A stretch of DNA of 46,425 nt from a bacterium (GCA_026706565.1 JAPOYM010000130.1:1-46425), one strand, 5' to 3'; numbered from the stretch's first letter, positions 9,232 through 19,109 are shown. Notes: generated by a model from the sequence alone, not told the origin. Made by a program: numbers and translations.

Positions 9232-10526
9232 GACGCCGCTCCCGGTGTCCGCGGGCCGAGGGCGGAGGACCCCGACCCGAAGCGCGCGCTCGAGCCGAGT
9301 TCGTCCTCGATGCGCAGGAGCCGGTTGTACTTGGCGGTGCGGTCGCTGCGGGCGGGCGCCCCGGCCTTGATGCGGCCCGCCCCCGTGCCCACCGCCAGGT
9401 CGGAGATCACGGTGTCCTCGGTCTCGCCGGAGCGGTGCGACACCACCGCCCCGTAGCCCGCGGACTGCGCCGCGCCGATGGCGTCGAGGGTCTCGCTCAG
9501 CGTGCCGACCTGGTTCGCCTTCACGAGGATGGAGTTGGCCGCGCCGCAGCGGACGCCCCGCTCGAGCAGGTCCACGCGGGTGACGAAGAGGTCGTCACCC
9601 ACTAGGGCCAAGCGGTCGCCCAGCGCCTCGGTGAGCATCCGCCATCCCTCCCAGTCGTCCTCCGCCATGCCGTCCTCGATGGAGCAGAGCGGATAGTTGT
9701 CTGCCAGATGCACCAGGTAGTCGACCATCTGCGACCGGTCCAGGCGCCTGCCCTCGCCCGCCAGCCGGTAGCCGTCGTCGGCGGCGAACTCGGTGGCCGC
9801 CACGTCGAGGGCGAGCGCCACGTCGGCGCCGGGTCGCAGCCCGGCGGCCTCGACGGCGTCCAGCACGAACCCCAGCGCGGCCTCGTTGCTGGCCGCGTCG
9901 GGCGCGAACCCTCCTTCGTCGCCGACGGCTGTGGACAGCCCGGCGGCGGACAGGCGGCGGCGCAGCGCGTGGTAGATCTCAGCGCCCCACCGCAGCGCCT
10001 CGGAGAACGAGGCCGCCCCGAGGGGCACCACCATGAACTCCTGGAGGTCCAGGTTGTTGTCGGCGTGGGCGCCGCCGTTGAGGAGGTTCATGAGCGGCAC
10101 GGGGAGCCGGTCGGCGCCGTCGCCTCCGAGGCGGCGGTAGAGCGGGATCCCCTTGGAGGCCGCGTCGGCCACCGCCGTCGCCAGTGAGACGCCCAGCACG
10201 GCATTGGCGCCCAGGCGGGACTTCCCCGGCGTCCCGTCGAGTTCGATCATCGTGCGGTCCACGGACCGCTGGTCGCCGGCGTCGAGTCCCCGGACCGCCG
10301 CGGCGATCTCGCCGTCCACCGATGCCACGGCGTCCCGCACTCCCTTGCCGCCGTACCTCGTCCCGCCGTCGCGGCGCTCGACGGCCTCGAGGCTGCCGGT
10401 GGAGGCGCCCGATGGCACCGCGGCCCGACCCCACGCCCCGCACGCCAGGACCACGTCTGCCTCCACGGTGGGGTTGCCCCGCGAATCCAGGATCTCCCGT
10501 CCGGTGGCGTGAACTATTGCGCTCAT
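9228..10526 (-). CDS. eno: enolase
   Basis: The 432-residue protein starts [20 protein letters not shown], the standard enolase N-terminus. It contains PSGASTG, the [10 protein letters not shown] loop, metal ligands in DVAATEF and [13 protein letters not shown], and the catalytic Lys/His region [14 protein letters not shown] and SHRSGETED. It converts 2-phosphoglycerate to phosphoenolpyruvate in glycolysis. The ATG at 10526 is preceded by GAGGGC about 8 bp upstream. The frame is open far upstream, but the conserved N-terminus fixes this start. The last ~20 residues are a low-complexity Gly/Ser tail. Confidence 0.98.
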   Translation of the reverse strand: MSAIVHATGREILDSRGNPTVEADVVLACGAWGRAAVPSGASTGSLEAVERRDGGTRYGGKGVRDAVASVDGEIAAAVRGLDAGDQRSVDRTMIELDGTPGKSRLGANAVLGVSLATAVADAASKGIPLYRRLGGDGADRLPVPLMNLLNGGAHADNNLDLQEFMVVPLGAASFSEALRWGAEIYHALRRRLSAAGLSTAVGDEGGFAPDAASNEAALGFVLDAVEAAGLRPGADVALALDVAATEFAADDGYRLAGEGRRLDRSQMVDYLVHLADNYPLCSIEDGMAEDDWEGWRMLTEALGDRLALVGDDLFVTRVDLLERGVRCGAANSILVKANQVGTLSETLDAIGAAQSAGYGAVVSHRSGETEDTVISDLAVGTGAGRIKAGAPARSDRTAKYNRLLRIEDELGSSARFGSGSSALGPRTPGAAS

Positions 10527-10689
10527 ACCGCTGCGCCCTCGCGTGCCGCGCTGCCCCAAGATCGCGTTGTTCCTGATGGAACTGTGGAGCAGGTGGCAAA
10601 AGTTACTCGTGTTGTCACGGCTTGAAAAGAGGCAGACCCGGATTTCTCCCCGAGCGCCGCAGCGGCGGGCACCCTCCCCCCGAGCGCCG
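10527..10689. promoter_or_regulatory. upstream region of eno
   Basis: These 163 bp between mazG and eno contain a less GC-rich stretch at about 10565-10635. It is the likely promoter region for eno-ftsB on the minus strand. No confident -35/-10 hexamer pair could be assigned. Confidence 0.35.
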
Positions 10690-12066
10690 TCAGGCCTTCT
10701 CGGCGCGGCGGAACTCCTCCCGAGCGGCCTTCGAGGCGACCCGCAGCGCCGACTCGGGATCCAGCGAGTGGAGGCGCGCCAGCTCCACAGCCTCGAACAG
10801 CAACGACCCCAGCCACTCCTCGTCGCGCCGGGAGGCCGGCGCCTCCAGCGACGCGCGCATGCGCGACAGCACCTCGGCCTCGCCGCCGCGGTCGAGGCCG
10901 ACGGCTTCGGCCCGTTTCTGCACCTTGAGCGCGCCCAGGAGCGCCGGCAGCGCCTCGGGGATCCCGTCCATGGCCGAGACGCGGCCCTTCTCGGTCCGCT
11001 TGATCTGCTCCCAGCCGGCGGCGAGGGACGCTTCGTCGGCGGCCCCGGCGCCGGGACCGAACACGTGAGGGTGGCGGCGACGGAGCTTGGCGTCCACCTG
11101 CCGCACGACGTCGCCGACGGTGAACTGCCCCTGCTCGGCGGCCAGCGTCGCATGGAAGAAGACGTGGAAGAGCAAGTCCCCGAGTTCCTCCTCCAAATCC
11201 TCATAGCCTCGGCCTGCGTCGAGGCCGGCGCTGTCGCCGGGCGCCGCCGGCGCGGGCAGCCCGTCGATCGCCTCGAGCACTTCGTATGTCTCCTCGAGGA
11301 GGTGACGGCGAAGGCTCCGGTGGGTCTGGGTGCGATCCCACGGACACTCGGCGCGCAGCGTGGCGACCAGCTCGCCGAAGCGGACGAACTCCGCGGCCGG
11401 CGCCTCGGCCATCGCCGGAATGTAGAGCGAGGTGAGGTGATCGACCGGCCGCCAGCGCGGCAGCTCGGCGGCAGAGGTGGACTCGACCCGCTCGGAGTCG
11501 AGTCCCAAGCGGTGCAGGACCCACACCGCCGCCGACGCCGGCAGCGCCAGAGCGACAGCGGCCATCACCTCGGCGCTGTCGCACTGCGCCACGAGCAGCG
11601 GGCCCCGTTCGCCGGCGGCCTCGGCGGCGAAGCGGTGGCCGTCGACGATGCGCGCCCCGGCGGCCAGGGGATCGACCCCCAGCCGGGACCACGCCAGATC
11701 AGCGAAGGACAGTGCCGGGTGGACCTCGGCGCGCACCCGCCCGTCGGCGGCGAGGAGCTGCACCGACCGCTCGGCCACCGACGGCGAGCCGGGCACCGCG
11801 TACAGCACCGACCCGTGCCGGCACGCCGCCGCCACGAGCCGCTCGACGATCGCTTCGTACACCTGCTCGATGCGCTCGGCCGACTGGTAGAGGTCGTCGC
11901 ATCCCTCAGCCGGCGCCGCGGCCCCGGCTGAGGGATGCCGTCGCGTGCGCACGAAGCGCTGCGGCGGCGGGGTGGCCTCGATTCGGGCCCGGGTCGCCTC
12001 GGTGAGGAGGTCCGCACCGGCCGGGCCGAGCCCGACCACGACCACCCGCGGCCGCGAGGCTCTCAC
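10690..12066 (-). CDS. mazG: MazG-family NTP pyrophosphohydrolase with N-terminal methylase-like domain (YabN type)
   Basis: The 458-residue protein has two parts. Residues ~1-215 resemble a tetrapyrrole (corrin/porphyrin) methylase fold, beginning [17 protein letters not shown] and containing [11 protein letters not shown]. Residues ~240-455 are MazG, with [42 protein letters not shown] and [13 protein letters not shown], where the Glu/Asp metal ligands lie. MazG hydrolyses nucleoside triphosphates to monophosphates and PPi, clearing aberrant nucleotides. The GTG start at 12066 overlaps the mfd stop (GTGA) and gives the expected methylase N-terminus. Confidence 0.92.
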   Translation of the reverse strand: MRASRPRVVVVGLGPAGADLLTEATRARIEATPPPQRFVRTRRHPSAGAAAPAEGCDDLYQSAERIEQVYEAIVERLVAAACRHGSVLYAVPGSPSVAERSVQLLAADGRVRAEVHPALSFADLAWSRLGVDPLAAGARIVDGHRFAAEAAGERGPLLVAQCDSAEVMAAVALALPASAAVWVLHRLGLDSERVESTSAAELPRWRPVDHLTSLYIPAMAEAPAAEFVRFGELVATLRAECPWDRTQTHRSLRRHLLEETYEVLEAIDGLPAPAAPGDSAGLDAGRGYEDLEEELGDLLFHVFFHATLAAEQGQFTVGDVVRQVDAKLRRRHPHVFGPGAGAADEASLAAGWEQIKRTEKGRVSAMDGIPEALPALLGALKVQKRAEAVGLDRGGEAEVLSRMRASLEAPASRRDEEWLGSLLFEAVELARLHSLDPESALRVASKAAREEFRRAEKA

Positions 12067-15000
12067 GCCGCCGGTTCGCTCGCCGCGGCCGGCGCCGGCC
12101 GGTCCGCGAGCTGTTCGAGCACATCGGTGAGCTCCTCGACCGCCCGCGACCGATGCCGCAGCGGCAGACGCAGCTGCCCCGTCGAGGGGGCGTAGGACGC
12201 GGACGGCCAGAGCCGTTCCAACCGCACCCGGCGGCTCTCGCGCAGCCGGAGGGGCGAGACGCGGGCCTCGGCGCCCCGACCGGCGAGCGAGCGCACCGAG
12301 ACGTCCGTGACACCGGCGCCCGCACAGAGCGCCCGCAGCCGCGCCACCGCCAGCAGCGCCTCCGCCTCGGGGGGCGGGGGGCCGAAGCGGTCCAGCCACT
12401 CGGCGCGCACGTCGGCCGCCTCCTCGGGCGTCGTGATGTCGGCTAGACGGCGGTATGCGGCGAACCGCAGCGACTCCGACGGGATGTAGTCCCTCGGCAC
12501 ATGGGCGTCCACCGGCACGTCGAGGTTCACTTCCACCGGCGCCGGGGCGGCCTCGCCCGCCAGTTCAGCGACGGCCTCGGTCACCATCTCGCAGTAGAGG
12601 TCGTACCCCACCGCGGCGATGTGGCCCGACTGGCCCACCCCGAGGAGGTTGCCCGCGCCCCGGATCTCCAGGTCGCGCATCGCGATGCGGATCCCCGAGC
12701 CCAGCTCGGTGGACTCGGCCACGACCTTGAGCCGCTCATAGGCCTCCTCGGTCAGGGAACGCTCCGGCGGCGTGAAGAGGTACGCGTAGGCGCGCATCTG
12801 CGCCCGGCCGACGCGACCGCGGATCTGGTGCAGCTGGGCGAGGCCCATCAGGTCGGCCCGGTCGACGATCAGCGTGTTGACGGTAGGCATGTCGATTCCC
12901 GACTCGATGATGGTGGTACACACCATCACGTCGTAGCAGCGGTCCCAGAAGTCCAGCACCACCTGCTCGAGGGCGGCCTCGTCCATCTGGCCGTGCGCCA
13001 CCGCCACCCGCACCTCGGGCACCAGCTCCCGGAGGTGCGCCGCTGTCTGCTCGATGTCGGCGACCCGATTGTGTACGAAGAAGACCTGCCCGTCTCGCAG
13101 CATCTCGCGCCTGACGGCCTCCACCACGGCCCGCTCGTCGTAGGGGCCGACGTAAGTGTTGATCGGCTTGCGATCCGCCGGCGGCGTCTGCAGGACTGTC
13201 AGGTCGCGGATGCCGGTGAGGCTCATCTCGAGGGTGCGCGGGATGGGGGTGGCCGTCAGCGTGAGGACGTCCACGTCGCGGCGCAGCTGCTTGACGGCCT
13301 CCTTGTGGCTGACGCCGAAGCGCTGCTCCTCGTCGATGATCAGCAGCCCCAGGCGGGCGAAGGACACGTCCGCCGAGAGGAGCCGGTGGGTGCCGACGAC
13401 CACGTCCACATGGCCGCTTCGCAGGCCGGCGATCACGCCGCGGGCGGCGGCGGGCGACAGGAAGCGGCTGAGCATCTCCACCCGCACGCCGAAGCCGGAG
13501 CAACGCTCGGAGAAGGTCAGGTGGTGCTGGTGCGCCAGCAGCGTCGTGGGGACCAAGACGGCCACCTGCCGACCGTCGGCCACCGCCTTGAAGGCGGCGC
13601 GCACCGCCACCTCGGTCTTGCCGAACCCCACGTCGCCGCACACCAGACGATCCATCGGCACCGGGCTCTCCATGTCCTGCTTGATCTGGGCGACGGCGCT
13701 CGCTTGGTCGGGCGTCTCGGGATAGGCGAAGGCGGCCTCCATCTCCGCCTGCCACGGCGTGTCGGCCCCGAAGGCGTGACCGGGCGTCGCATGGCGGGCG
13801 CGGTACAGCTCGACCAGCTCGCCGGCCACCTCGGAGACGGCCGCCCGCACGCGGCTCTTGGTGCGCTGCCAGTCTGCGCCCCCCATGCGGCTGAGCGCGG
13901 GCTCGTCGCCGCCGGTGTACTGCCGGACGGTCTCCAGCTGGTCGGTGGGCACATAGAGGCGTGCGCCGCCGCGGTACTCCAGCAGCAGGTAGTCCCTCTC
14001 TACGCCGTCCATGGCGCGGGTCACCATGCCCCGGTAGCAGGCCACGCCGTGCGTGCGGTGTACCACGAACCCGCCGACGCGCAGATCCTCGAAGCCGCCG
14101 CGGGGCCCCGCGGCCGCGGCGCGCCGAGCGCGCCGGTGTACCCGGCGCCGCCCCGTGAGGTCGCTCTCGGCGGCGACGGCGATGCGCACTTCGGGAAGGA
14201 TGCATCCGCCTCGGAGCCGGCCCACCGCCACCGAGCATCCCGGGGCGGCCGCGGCGGCGGGGACCTGCGAGCGCCGGGCCTGCACCCCGTGGGCCGCCAA
14301 GCGGTCGCTCAGCCGCTGAGCCGACCCCTCGCCGTCGGCCGCCACGAGCACCCGGTAGCCCTCGGAGACGAGGCCCGCCACCTGCTCAGCCGGGCGGTCG
14401 CCGTCACCCAGCGGGGACTCCCACCCCAGCACCTCCAGCGACGGCTCCGACGGTCCGCCGGGACTGCTGTTCATCGCCCATACGGGCGCCTCGCAGCCTG
14501 CCAGCAGCTCCGAGGCGGCGACGTGCGCGCTCGGCAACCGAGCGCCGGGCGCCACCCCCCAGGCGGCAGCGAGGTGGCGCGCCAGTTCGGCCTCCTCGTC
14601 GAGCAGCTCCTGGGCCCGCGCCCAGAGCCGGTCCCGGTCGACGAGCACCACGAGACCGCCGGGCGGCACCAGGTCGGCGAAGCAGCGCCCGTCGGGACTC
14701 AGCCATCCCAGCCAGGCTTCCATCCCCTCGAAGAACGCCCCTTCGGCCAGCAGCTCCCACTGGCTGCGTCCCCAAGGCGCTTCGGCGACCAGTTCAGCAG
14801 CCCGCCGGCGCACCGCCGCGGTGGGGCGCAGCTCGCGGCAGCCGTAGATCTCCACGGTCTCCAACGCGTCGCCGGCGCGCTGGTCGCTCACAGAGAACCG
14901 ACAGAGGCGGTCCACCTCGTCGCCCCACAGGTCGATGCGCACCGCGGTGGCGTCGGTGGCGCCGAAGACGTCGATGATGGAGCCCCGGACGGCCATCTCG

Positions 15001-15545
15001 CCGCGCTGCTCCACTTGGACGCCGCGCCGGTAGCCCGCGCTCACGAGCCGCTCGATCAGCTCGTCGCGGTCGCAGCGCCCGCCGAGAGCCAGCCGGACCG
15101 GCTCGAAGTCCTCCGAGCCGGGCGCGAGCCGCTGCATGAGGGCTCGGACCGAAGCCACCACGACCGCCGGCGCAGCCCCCGCTCGGCGCATGAGCCGTAT
15201 GGTCCGCAGCCGGGCGCCCATGGCGGCCGCCGTCGGGCTGATCCGCTCGAACGGCAGCGTCTCCCAGGCCGGCAGGGCGGCCACGGCCTCGGGGCCCAGC
15301 CAGCTCTCCAGGTCGGCGCAGAGATGCTCGGCCGTCCCCTCGCTGAGCGTGCAGACGACCAGCGGCCGCCGCCCCGAAGCCCGGGCGAGCGCCGCCAGCG
15401 CGGCCGGCTGCCCGCGCTCGGGCACCGCCACCGACGCCTCGCGCCGGCCCAGGGCGCCGCGGAGCGCGGGCGCCGCGGCGATGTCGGCCGACAGGTGGGC
15501 GAGAGGCGGTCGCCCACCCCCCGCCGCGGCGGCTTCAGCGGACAT
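12063..15545 (-). CDS. mfd: transcription-repair coupling factor Mfd
   Basis: The 1160-residue protein has full-length Mfd architecture. There is an N-terminal UvrB-homology region (RISPTAAAMGARLRTIRLM), then a CarD/RID domain (FEDLRVGGFVVHRTHGVACYRG) that binds the RNA polymerase beta subunit. RecG-like SF2 helicase motifs follow: Walker A CGDVGFGKTEVA, motif II IIDEEQRFG, motif III TLTATPIPRTLEMSL and motif VI QIRGRVGRA. A TRCF C-terminal domain ends the protein. Mfd removes stalled RNA polymerase at lesions and recruits UvrA. The ATG at 15545 lies 11 bp inside the end of pth. Confidence 0.98.
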   Translation of the reverse strand: MSAEAAAAGGGRPPLAHLSADIAAAPALRGALGRREASVAVPERGQPAALAALARASGRRPLVVCTLSEGTAEHLCADLESWLGPEAVAALPAWETLPFERISPTAAAMGARLRTIRLMRRAGAAPAVVVASVRALMQRLAPGSEDFEPVRLALGGRCDRDELIERLVSAGYRRGVQVEQRGEMAVRGSIIDVFGATDATAVRIDLWGDEVDRLCRFSVSDQRAGDALETVEIYGCRELRPTAAVRRRAAELVAEAPWGRSQWELLAEGAFFEGMEAWLGWLSPDGRCFADLVPPGGLVVLVDRDRLWARAQELLDEEAELARHLAAAWGVAPGARLPSAHVAASELLAGCEAPVWAMNSSPGGPSEPSLEVLGWESPLGDGDRPAEQVAGLVSEGYRVLVAADGEGSAQRLSDRLAAHGVQARRSQVPAAAAAPGCSVAVGRLRGGCILPEVRIAVAAESDLTGRRRVHRRARRAAAAGPRGGFEDLRVGGFVVHRTHGVACYRGMVTRAMDGVERDYLLLEYRGGARLYVPTDQLETVRQYTGGDEPALSRMGGADWQRTKSRVRAAVSEVAGELVELYRARHATPGHAFGADTPWQAEMEAAFAYPETPDQASAVAQIKQDMESPVPMDRLVCGDVGFGKTEVAVRAAFKAVADGRQVAVLVPTTLLAHQHHLTFSERCSGFGVRVEMLSRFLSPAAARGVIAGLRSGHVDVVVGTHRLLSADVSFARLGLLIIDEEQRFGVSHKEAVKQLRRDVDVLTLTATPIPRTLEMSLTGIRDLTVLQTPPADRKPINTYVGPYDERAVVEAVRREMLRDGQVFFVHNRVADIEQTAAHLRELVPEVRVAVAHGQMDEAALEQVVLDFWDRCYDVMVCTTIIESGIDMPTVNTLIVDRADLMGLAQLHQIRGRVGRAQMRAYAYLFTPPERSLTEEAYERLKVVAESTELGSGIRIAMRDLEIRGAGNLLGVGQSGHIAAVGYDLYCEMVTEAVAELAGEAAPAPVEVNLDVPVDAHVPRDYIPSESLRFAAYRRLADITTPEEAADVRAEWLDRFGPPPPEAEALLAVARLRALCAGAGVTDVSVRSLAGRGAEARVSPLRLRESRRVRLERLWPSASYAPSTGQLRLPLRHRSRAVEELTDVLEQLADRPAPAAASEPAA

Positions 15546-16203
15546 TGAACTCGTTCATGGCCGCCGTCACGCCGGCGGCAGCGATGGCCTCGGCCGCCGC
15601 CGCGGCCCGGCCGGCGGCCGAGGCGAGGGCGTCGCGCTCGCCGGCCGGCGGTCGGCTCAGCACATAGTCGGCCCCCGAAGCCCCCTCGGGCGGGCGGCCG
15701 ATGCCGATGCGCACCCGCACGAACGACGTGTCGCCCAGATGATCGCGGATCGAGCGGAGCCCGTTGTGGCCCGCCAAGCCTCCGCCGACGCGGACCTGCA
15801 CGCGCCCGGGCGGCAGGTCGAGCTCGTCGTGGATGACGACCAGCCGGGCCATGTCGTCGATGCCGTAGCGGACCACGAGCCTCTGCACTGCGGCGCCGGA
15901 GCCGTTCATGTAGGTCTGTGGGAAGGCCGCAGCCACGCGCCGCGACTCGATGCGCAGTTCACCGGTCAGCGCCGGCATGCGCGGCCGCCGCCGCAGCCGA
16001 CCGCCGTAGCGCCCGGCGAGAATCTCGACCGCTGCGGCCCCCACGTTGTGGCGGGTCGCGGCGTAGTCCGGCCCCGGGTTGCCGAGCCCGACGACCAACA
16101 GATCGGCCGCGGCCCCGGTGCGCTGTGTCCCGGTGCGCTGTGTCGCGGTGCGTTGTGTCCCGGTGCGCTGTGTCCCAGCCCGCCGTCGCCGGCGCGGGGG
16201 CAT
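15535..16203 (-). CDS. pth: peptidyl-tRNA hydrolase with repetitive N-terminal extension
   Basis: The 222-residue protein has the Pth core LLVVGLGNPGPDYAATRHNVG with catalytic His. FPQTYMNGSG, HDELDLPPGRVQV and GGLAGHNGLRSIRDHLG follow; these segments contact the peptidyl-tRNA 3' end. It cleaves peptidyl-tRNA to recycle tRNA. Unusually, about 34 residues precede the core: MPPRRRRRAG followed by four near-perfect five-residue units of the type TQRTG. The only way to avoid the extension is an in-frame TTG just before the core. The ATG at 16203 is 8 bp from the rplY stop, so coupling is likely. Confidence 0.95.
   Translation of the reverse strand: MPPRRRRRAGTQRTGTQRTATQRTGTQRTGAAADLLVVGLGNPGPDYAATRHNVGAAAVEILAGRYGGRLRRRPRMPALTGELRIESRRVAAAFPQTYMNGSGAAVQRLVVRYGIDDMARLVVIHDELDLPPGRVQVRVGGGLAGHNGLRSIRDHLGDTSFVRVRIGIGRPPEGASGADYVLSRPPAGERDALASAAGRAAAAAEAIAAAGVTAAMNEFNVR
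16116..16175 (-). repeat. four tandem 15-bp repeats in the 5' end of pth
   Basis: Four consecutive 15-bp units (cggtgcgctgtgtcc with one substitution each in units 2 and 3) encode the five-residue unit TQRTG/TQRTA. The repeat length is a multiple of three, so copy-number change would alter length without shifting frame. Confidence 0.95.
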
Positions 16204-16211
16204 AGCAGCCC

Positions 16212-16862
16212 TCAGTCGCTGTCGCCGGCGTCGTCCTCCGCGGCTTGGTCGCCGTCGGCGTCCTCCTCTTCGTCCGCTGCCGCGGACGTCGCCTCCTCGA
16301 GCGCCATGCGCGTGATGATCCCGGAGACCACCGGCGCCGTCTCGGGGACGAGGGACACCACGCCGGGCGGCAACTCCACGGCGCGCACCGTCAGTGCGGT
16401 CCCGACGGTCAGGTCGGTGATGTCTATCGCCAACGAGTTGGGAATCGAGCGGGGCTTGGCGAGGACCCGCAGCGTCGCCAGCGACTGGTCGACGATGCCG
16501 TTCATGTCCGACACCGCGGCAGCCTCCCCCGTCAAGCGGATCGGCACGTCCACAGCCACCTCGGCGTCGGGGTCGACGCGGATGAAGTCCACATGGGTCA
16601 CGTCGCCGCGCAGCGGATGGCGCTGCAGGGCCTTCACCAGAGCGAGCTGCAGCTCCCCGTCGAAGGCGAGGTTCAGCACCACGTTGAGACCGGCCTCGGT
16701 TGACAGCGCGCCCCGCAGGTCGCGGTAGTCCACCGTCGCTCGCAGCGAGTCGTGACCGAGCCCGTACACCACGGCGGGCACCTTGCCCTGCCGTCGGAGG
16801 CGGCGGGACGGCGCGCTGCCCGCGGGGCGACCCAGCTCGAGGGGGAGAACAACTTCCTTCAT
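16212..16862 (-). CDS. rplY: 50S ribosomal protein bL25 (general stress protein Ctc type)
   Basis: The 216-residue protein has the bL25 N-terminal 5S rRNA-binding domain (RRLRRQGKVPAVVYGLGHDSL, then LQRHPLRGDVTHVDFIRVD) and the longer C-terminal TL5/Ctc domain. It finishes with an acidic Asp/Glu tail (~residues 190-216). It stabilises 5S rRNA in the large subunit. The ATG at 16862 is unambiguous. It lies between prs and pth, the common actinobacterial order. Confidence 0.96.
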   Translation of the reverse strand: MKEVVLPLELGRPAGSAPSRRLRRQGKVPAVVYGLGHDSLRATVDYRDLRGALSTEAGLNVVLNLAFDGELQLALVKALQRHPLRGDVTHVDFIRVDPDAEVAVDVPIRLTGEAAAVSDMNGIVDQSLATLRVLAKPRSIPNSLAIDITDLTVGTALTVRAVELPPGVVSLVPETAPVVSGIITRMALEEATSAAADEEEDADGDQAAEDDAGDSD

Positions 16863-16933
16863 GACATCCAGCGGCGGAGCTTCGGCTGACGAACCGGCGC
16901 GAGCCTAGCGGGGCGCGCGCCGGAGCGGGCGGG

Positions 16934-17914
16934 CTAGGACAAGTTGTTGCCGCCGAAGATCTCGCTCACGGAGGTGTCCTCGAACACGGCCCGGATGGCT
17001 CTGGCGATGGTCGGCGCCACCGAGACGATCTCCAGCTTGTCGATGCACTTCTCCGCCGGCATCGGCAGCGTGTCGGTGACGATGACCTTGCGGATGACGG
17101 AGTTCTTCAAGCGGTCCACAGCCGGCCCCGAGAACAGGCCGTGGGTCGTGGCCGCGTACACCTCCTCGGCGCCGCGGGCCAGGAGCTGCTCGGCCGCGGC
17201 CACGATCGTCCCACCAGTGTCGATCATGTCGTCGATCAGGACGCAGACCCGCCCGGCCACCTCGCCCACCACCTCGCGTGCCTGAACGGTGCTCTTCTCG
17301 CCCCGGATCCGGCGCTTGTGGACGATCGCCAAGTCGGCCTCCAAGGCAATGGAGTAGCGCTCGGCGACCTTCACGCGGCCCGCGTCGGGCGACACGACTA
17401 CCAAGTCCTCGCCCAACTCGGCGATGCGGTCGCACAGCACGGGCATGGCCGTGAGGTGATCCCAGGGCCCGTCGAAGAACCCCTGGATCTGGCCGGAGTG
17501 AAGGTCGACGCTGACGAGGCGCCCGGCCCCCGCCGAGTCCAGCAGGTTGGCCATCAGCTTGGCCGTGATGGGTTCGCGGCCCTCGGCCTTGCGGTCCTGG
17601 CGGGCGTAGGGGAAGAACGGGCATATGGCGGTGACGCGCTCGGCCGAGGCGCGGTTCGCCGCGTCAACCATCACGAGCTGCTCGACTACCGCGTCATTGA
17701 CCGACCGGCCGTCGACCGCCGCGTGGGACTGGATGATGAACACGTCGGCGCCGCGGATCGACTGGCCGAACCGGCAGTGGATCTCGCCGTTGGCGAACTC
17801 CGACAGGTTGGTCTCGCACAGCTCGACGCCGAGATGCTCAGCGACCTCCCGGGCGAGTCCCAGGTTGGCCCGGCCCGAGAGGAGCTGCAGGCGCTTGGTG
17901 GTCACGAGTTGCAC
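16934..17914 (-). CDS. prs: ribose-phosphate pyrophosphokinase (PRPP synthetase)
   Basis: The 326-residue protein has class I PRPP synthase motifs: LSEFANGEIHCRF, CPFFPYARQDRKAEGREPITAK, the DLHSGQIQGFFD flag region and the PRPP-binding loop VLIDDMIDTGGT. It makes PRPP from ribose-5-phosphate and ATP for nucleotide, His and Trp synthesis. The GTG at 17914 overlaps the end of glmU by 13 bp. The C-terminus (SVSEIFGGNNL) matches family length. Confidence 0.97.
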   Translation of the reverse strand: MQLVTTKRLQLLSGRANLGLAREVAEHLGVELCETNLSEFANGEIHCRFGQSIRGADVFIIQSHAAVDGRSVNDAVVEQLVMVDAANRASAERVTAICPFFPYARQDRKAEGREPITAKLMANLLDSAGAGRLVSVDLHSGQIQGFFDGPWDHLTAMPVLCDRIAELGEDLVVVSPDAGRVKVAERYSIALEADLAIVHKRRIRGEKSTVQAREVVGEVAGRVCVLIDDMIDTGGTIVAAAEQLLARGAEEVYAATTHGLFSGPAVDRLKNSVIRKVIVTDTLPMPAEKCIDKLEIVSVAPTIARAIRAVFEDTSVSEIFGGNNLS

Positions 17915-18996
17915 GATGTGCCTCCCTCCTCAGGGTACGGCGGCGGCGCCGGCCCGAGCACCGCGAACGGCCCCACGCGCCGGCGGGGTCCGATCTCGGC
18001 GTCGGTGCCGCAGCTCATCTCGACGACCGCCTCAGCCCCCACCGCACAGTCCACGAGCCGCGTGTGCGGACCGATCACTGCGCCCTTCCCCACGACCGTG
18101 CAACCCTCCAGAACCACCCCGGGCAGCAGAACCACGCCCGCGGCGAGGCGGACGGTCACGTCGAGGTAGGTGTTGGCGGGGTCGACGATCGCCACGCCGG
18201 CCCGCAGCCAGCCCTCGACCACCCGCCGGTTGATCTCGGCGCGGGCACAGGCGAGCTGCTCCTGGTTGTTCACCCCTTGGACCTCGGTCCAGTCGGCGAG
18301 GCTGAACGCCTCCACCCGGTGGCCCATCTGGGCGAGCACCTGCACCATGTCGGTGAGGTAGAACTCTCCGGCGGCGTTGTCGGGGCGTATGCGGCGCAGG
18401 GCCGGGCCGCAGAAGCTGCGGCGGACGACGTAGACCGAGGCGGCGACCTCGTCGATGGCCGCCTCGGCGGGCGAGGCGTCGGCCTGCTCGACGATGCGGC
18501 TCACCGCGCCGTCGCGGCCCCGCACGATGCGTCCGTAGCCCGACGGGTCGCTGAGGCGGGCAGTCAGCAGCGTGCAGGCGGCGCCGCTGGCGAGGTGGCT
18601 CTCGGTGAGTGAGCGCAGCGTCGCCGGGCGCATCAGCGGGGCGTCGCCGGGGACGATGATCAGTTCGCCCGCCTCGGGGTCGCCGGAGGGATCCGGCAGT
18701 GCGGCCAGACCGCAGGCGGCGGCGTCGCCGGTGCCGCGGGGGACGGACTGCTCGGCCACGTCGAGAGGCAGATGCCCCGTCCGGGACTGCATCTCCTTCG
18801 CCACTGTCTCGTCGTCGGGCCCGAGCACGACCACGATGCGGTCCGGGCGGCAGGCGCTGAGCGCGTCCACGACGTGGGCCAGCATCGGCGCACCGGCGAG
18901 CCGATGGAGCGGCTTGCGCACGTTCGACCGCATGCGGGCACCGCGGCCGGCGGCCAGAACGATCGCCGAGACGTCCACGCCCCCGAACGCGCTCAT
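17902..18996 (-). CDS. glmU: GlmU-like UDP-GlcNAc pyrophosphorylase with truncated acetyltransferase domain
   Basis: Residues ~1-235 are a complete uridylyltransferase domain: IVLAAGRGARMRSNVRKPLHRLAG, QSVPRGTGDA, VPGDAPLM, GYGRIVR and GEFYLTDMV. This domain makes UDP-GlcNAc from GlcNAc-1-P and UTP. The left-handed beta-helix begins (DPANTYLDVTV, LLPGVVLEG) but stops soon after GPFAVLGP, giving 364 residues instead of the usual ~450-480. The helix turns carrying the acetyltransferase active site are missing. No downstream frame could restore them, because prs starts within this gene's end. It is probably monofunctional, so glucosamine-1-P acetylation would need another enzyme (inference). Confidence 0.93.
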   Translation of the reverse strand: MSAFGGVDVSAIVLAAGRGARMRSNVRKPLHRLAGAPMLAHVVDALSACRPDRIVVVLGPDDETVAKEMQSRTGHLPLDVAEQSVPRGTGDAAACGLAALPDPSGDPEAGELIIVPGDAPLMRPATLRSLTESHLASGAACTLLTARLSDPSGYGRIVRGRDGAVSRIVEQADASPAEAAIDEVAASVYVVRRSFCGPALRRIRPDNAAGEFYLTDMVQVLAQMGHRVEAFSLADWTEVQGVNNQEQLACARAEINRRVVEGWLRAGVAIVDPANTYLDVTVRLAAGVVLLPGVVLEGCTVVGKGAVIGPHTRLVDCAVGAEAVVEMSCGTDAEIGPRRRVGPFAVLGPAPPPYPEEGGTSCNS

Positions 18997-19037
18997 GGTC
19001 CGCTCAGGCGTCTCGCCGGGCGAAGTCGGCGGTCATG

Positions 19038-19109
19038 CTGGCCGGGCAGGGCTCGAACCTGCAACCTCCTGATCCAAAGTCAGGCGTTCTGCCGTTGAAC
19101 TACCGGCCA
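19038..19109 (-). tRNA. tRNA-Gln (anticodon TTG)
   Basis: Read on the minus strand, the gene folds as a cloverleaf. The acceptor stem TGGCCGG pairs with CCGGCCA. The anticodon stem CCTGA/TCAGG encloses loop CTTTGGA, giving anticodon TTG. The T arm is GCAGG-TTCGAAC-CCTGC. The 3' CCA is not encoded. Confidence 0.96.

Noticed and set aside
12501..15548. A very long open frame (1015 codons) on the plus strand opposite mfd
   Set aside because: Composition is His/Gly/Arg-rich with no motif. It is the mirror of the mfd frame, a common artefact at high GC, and Mfd has every family motif.
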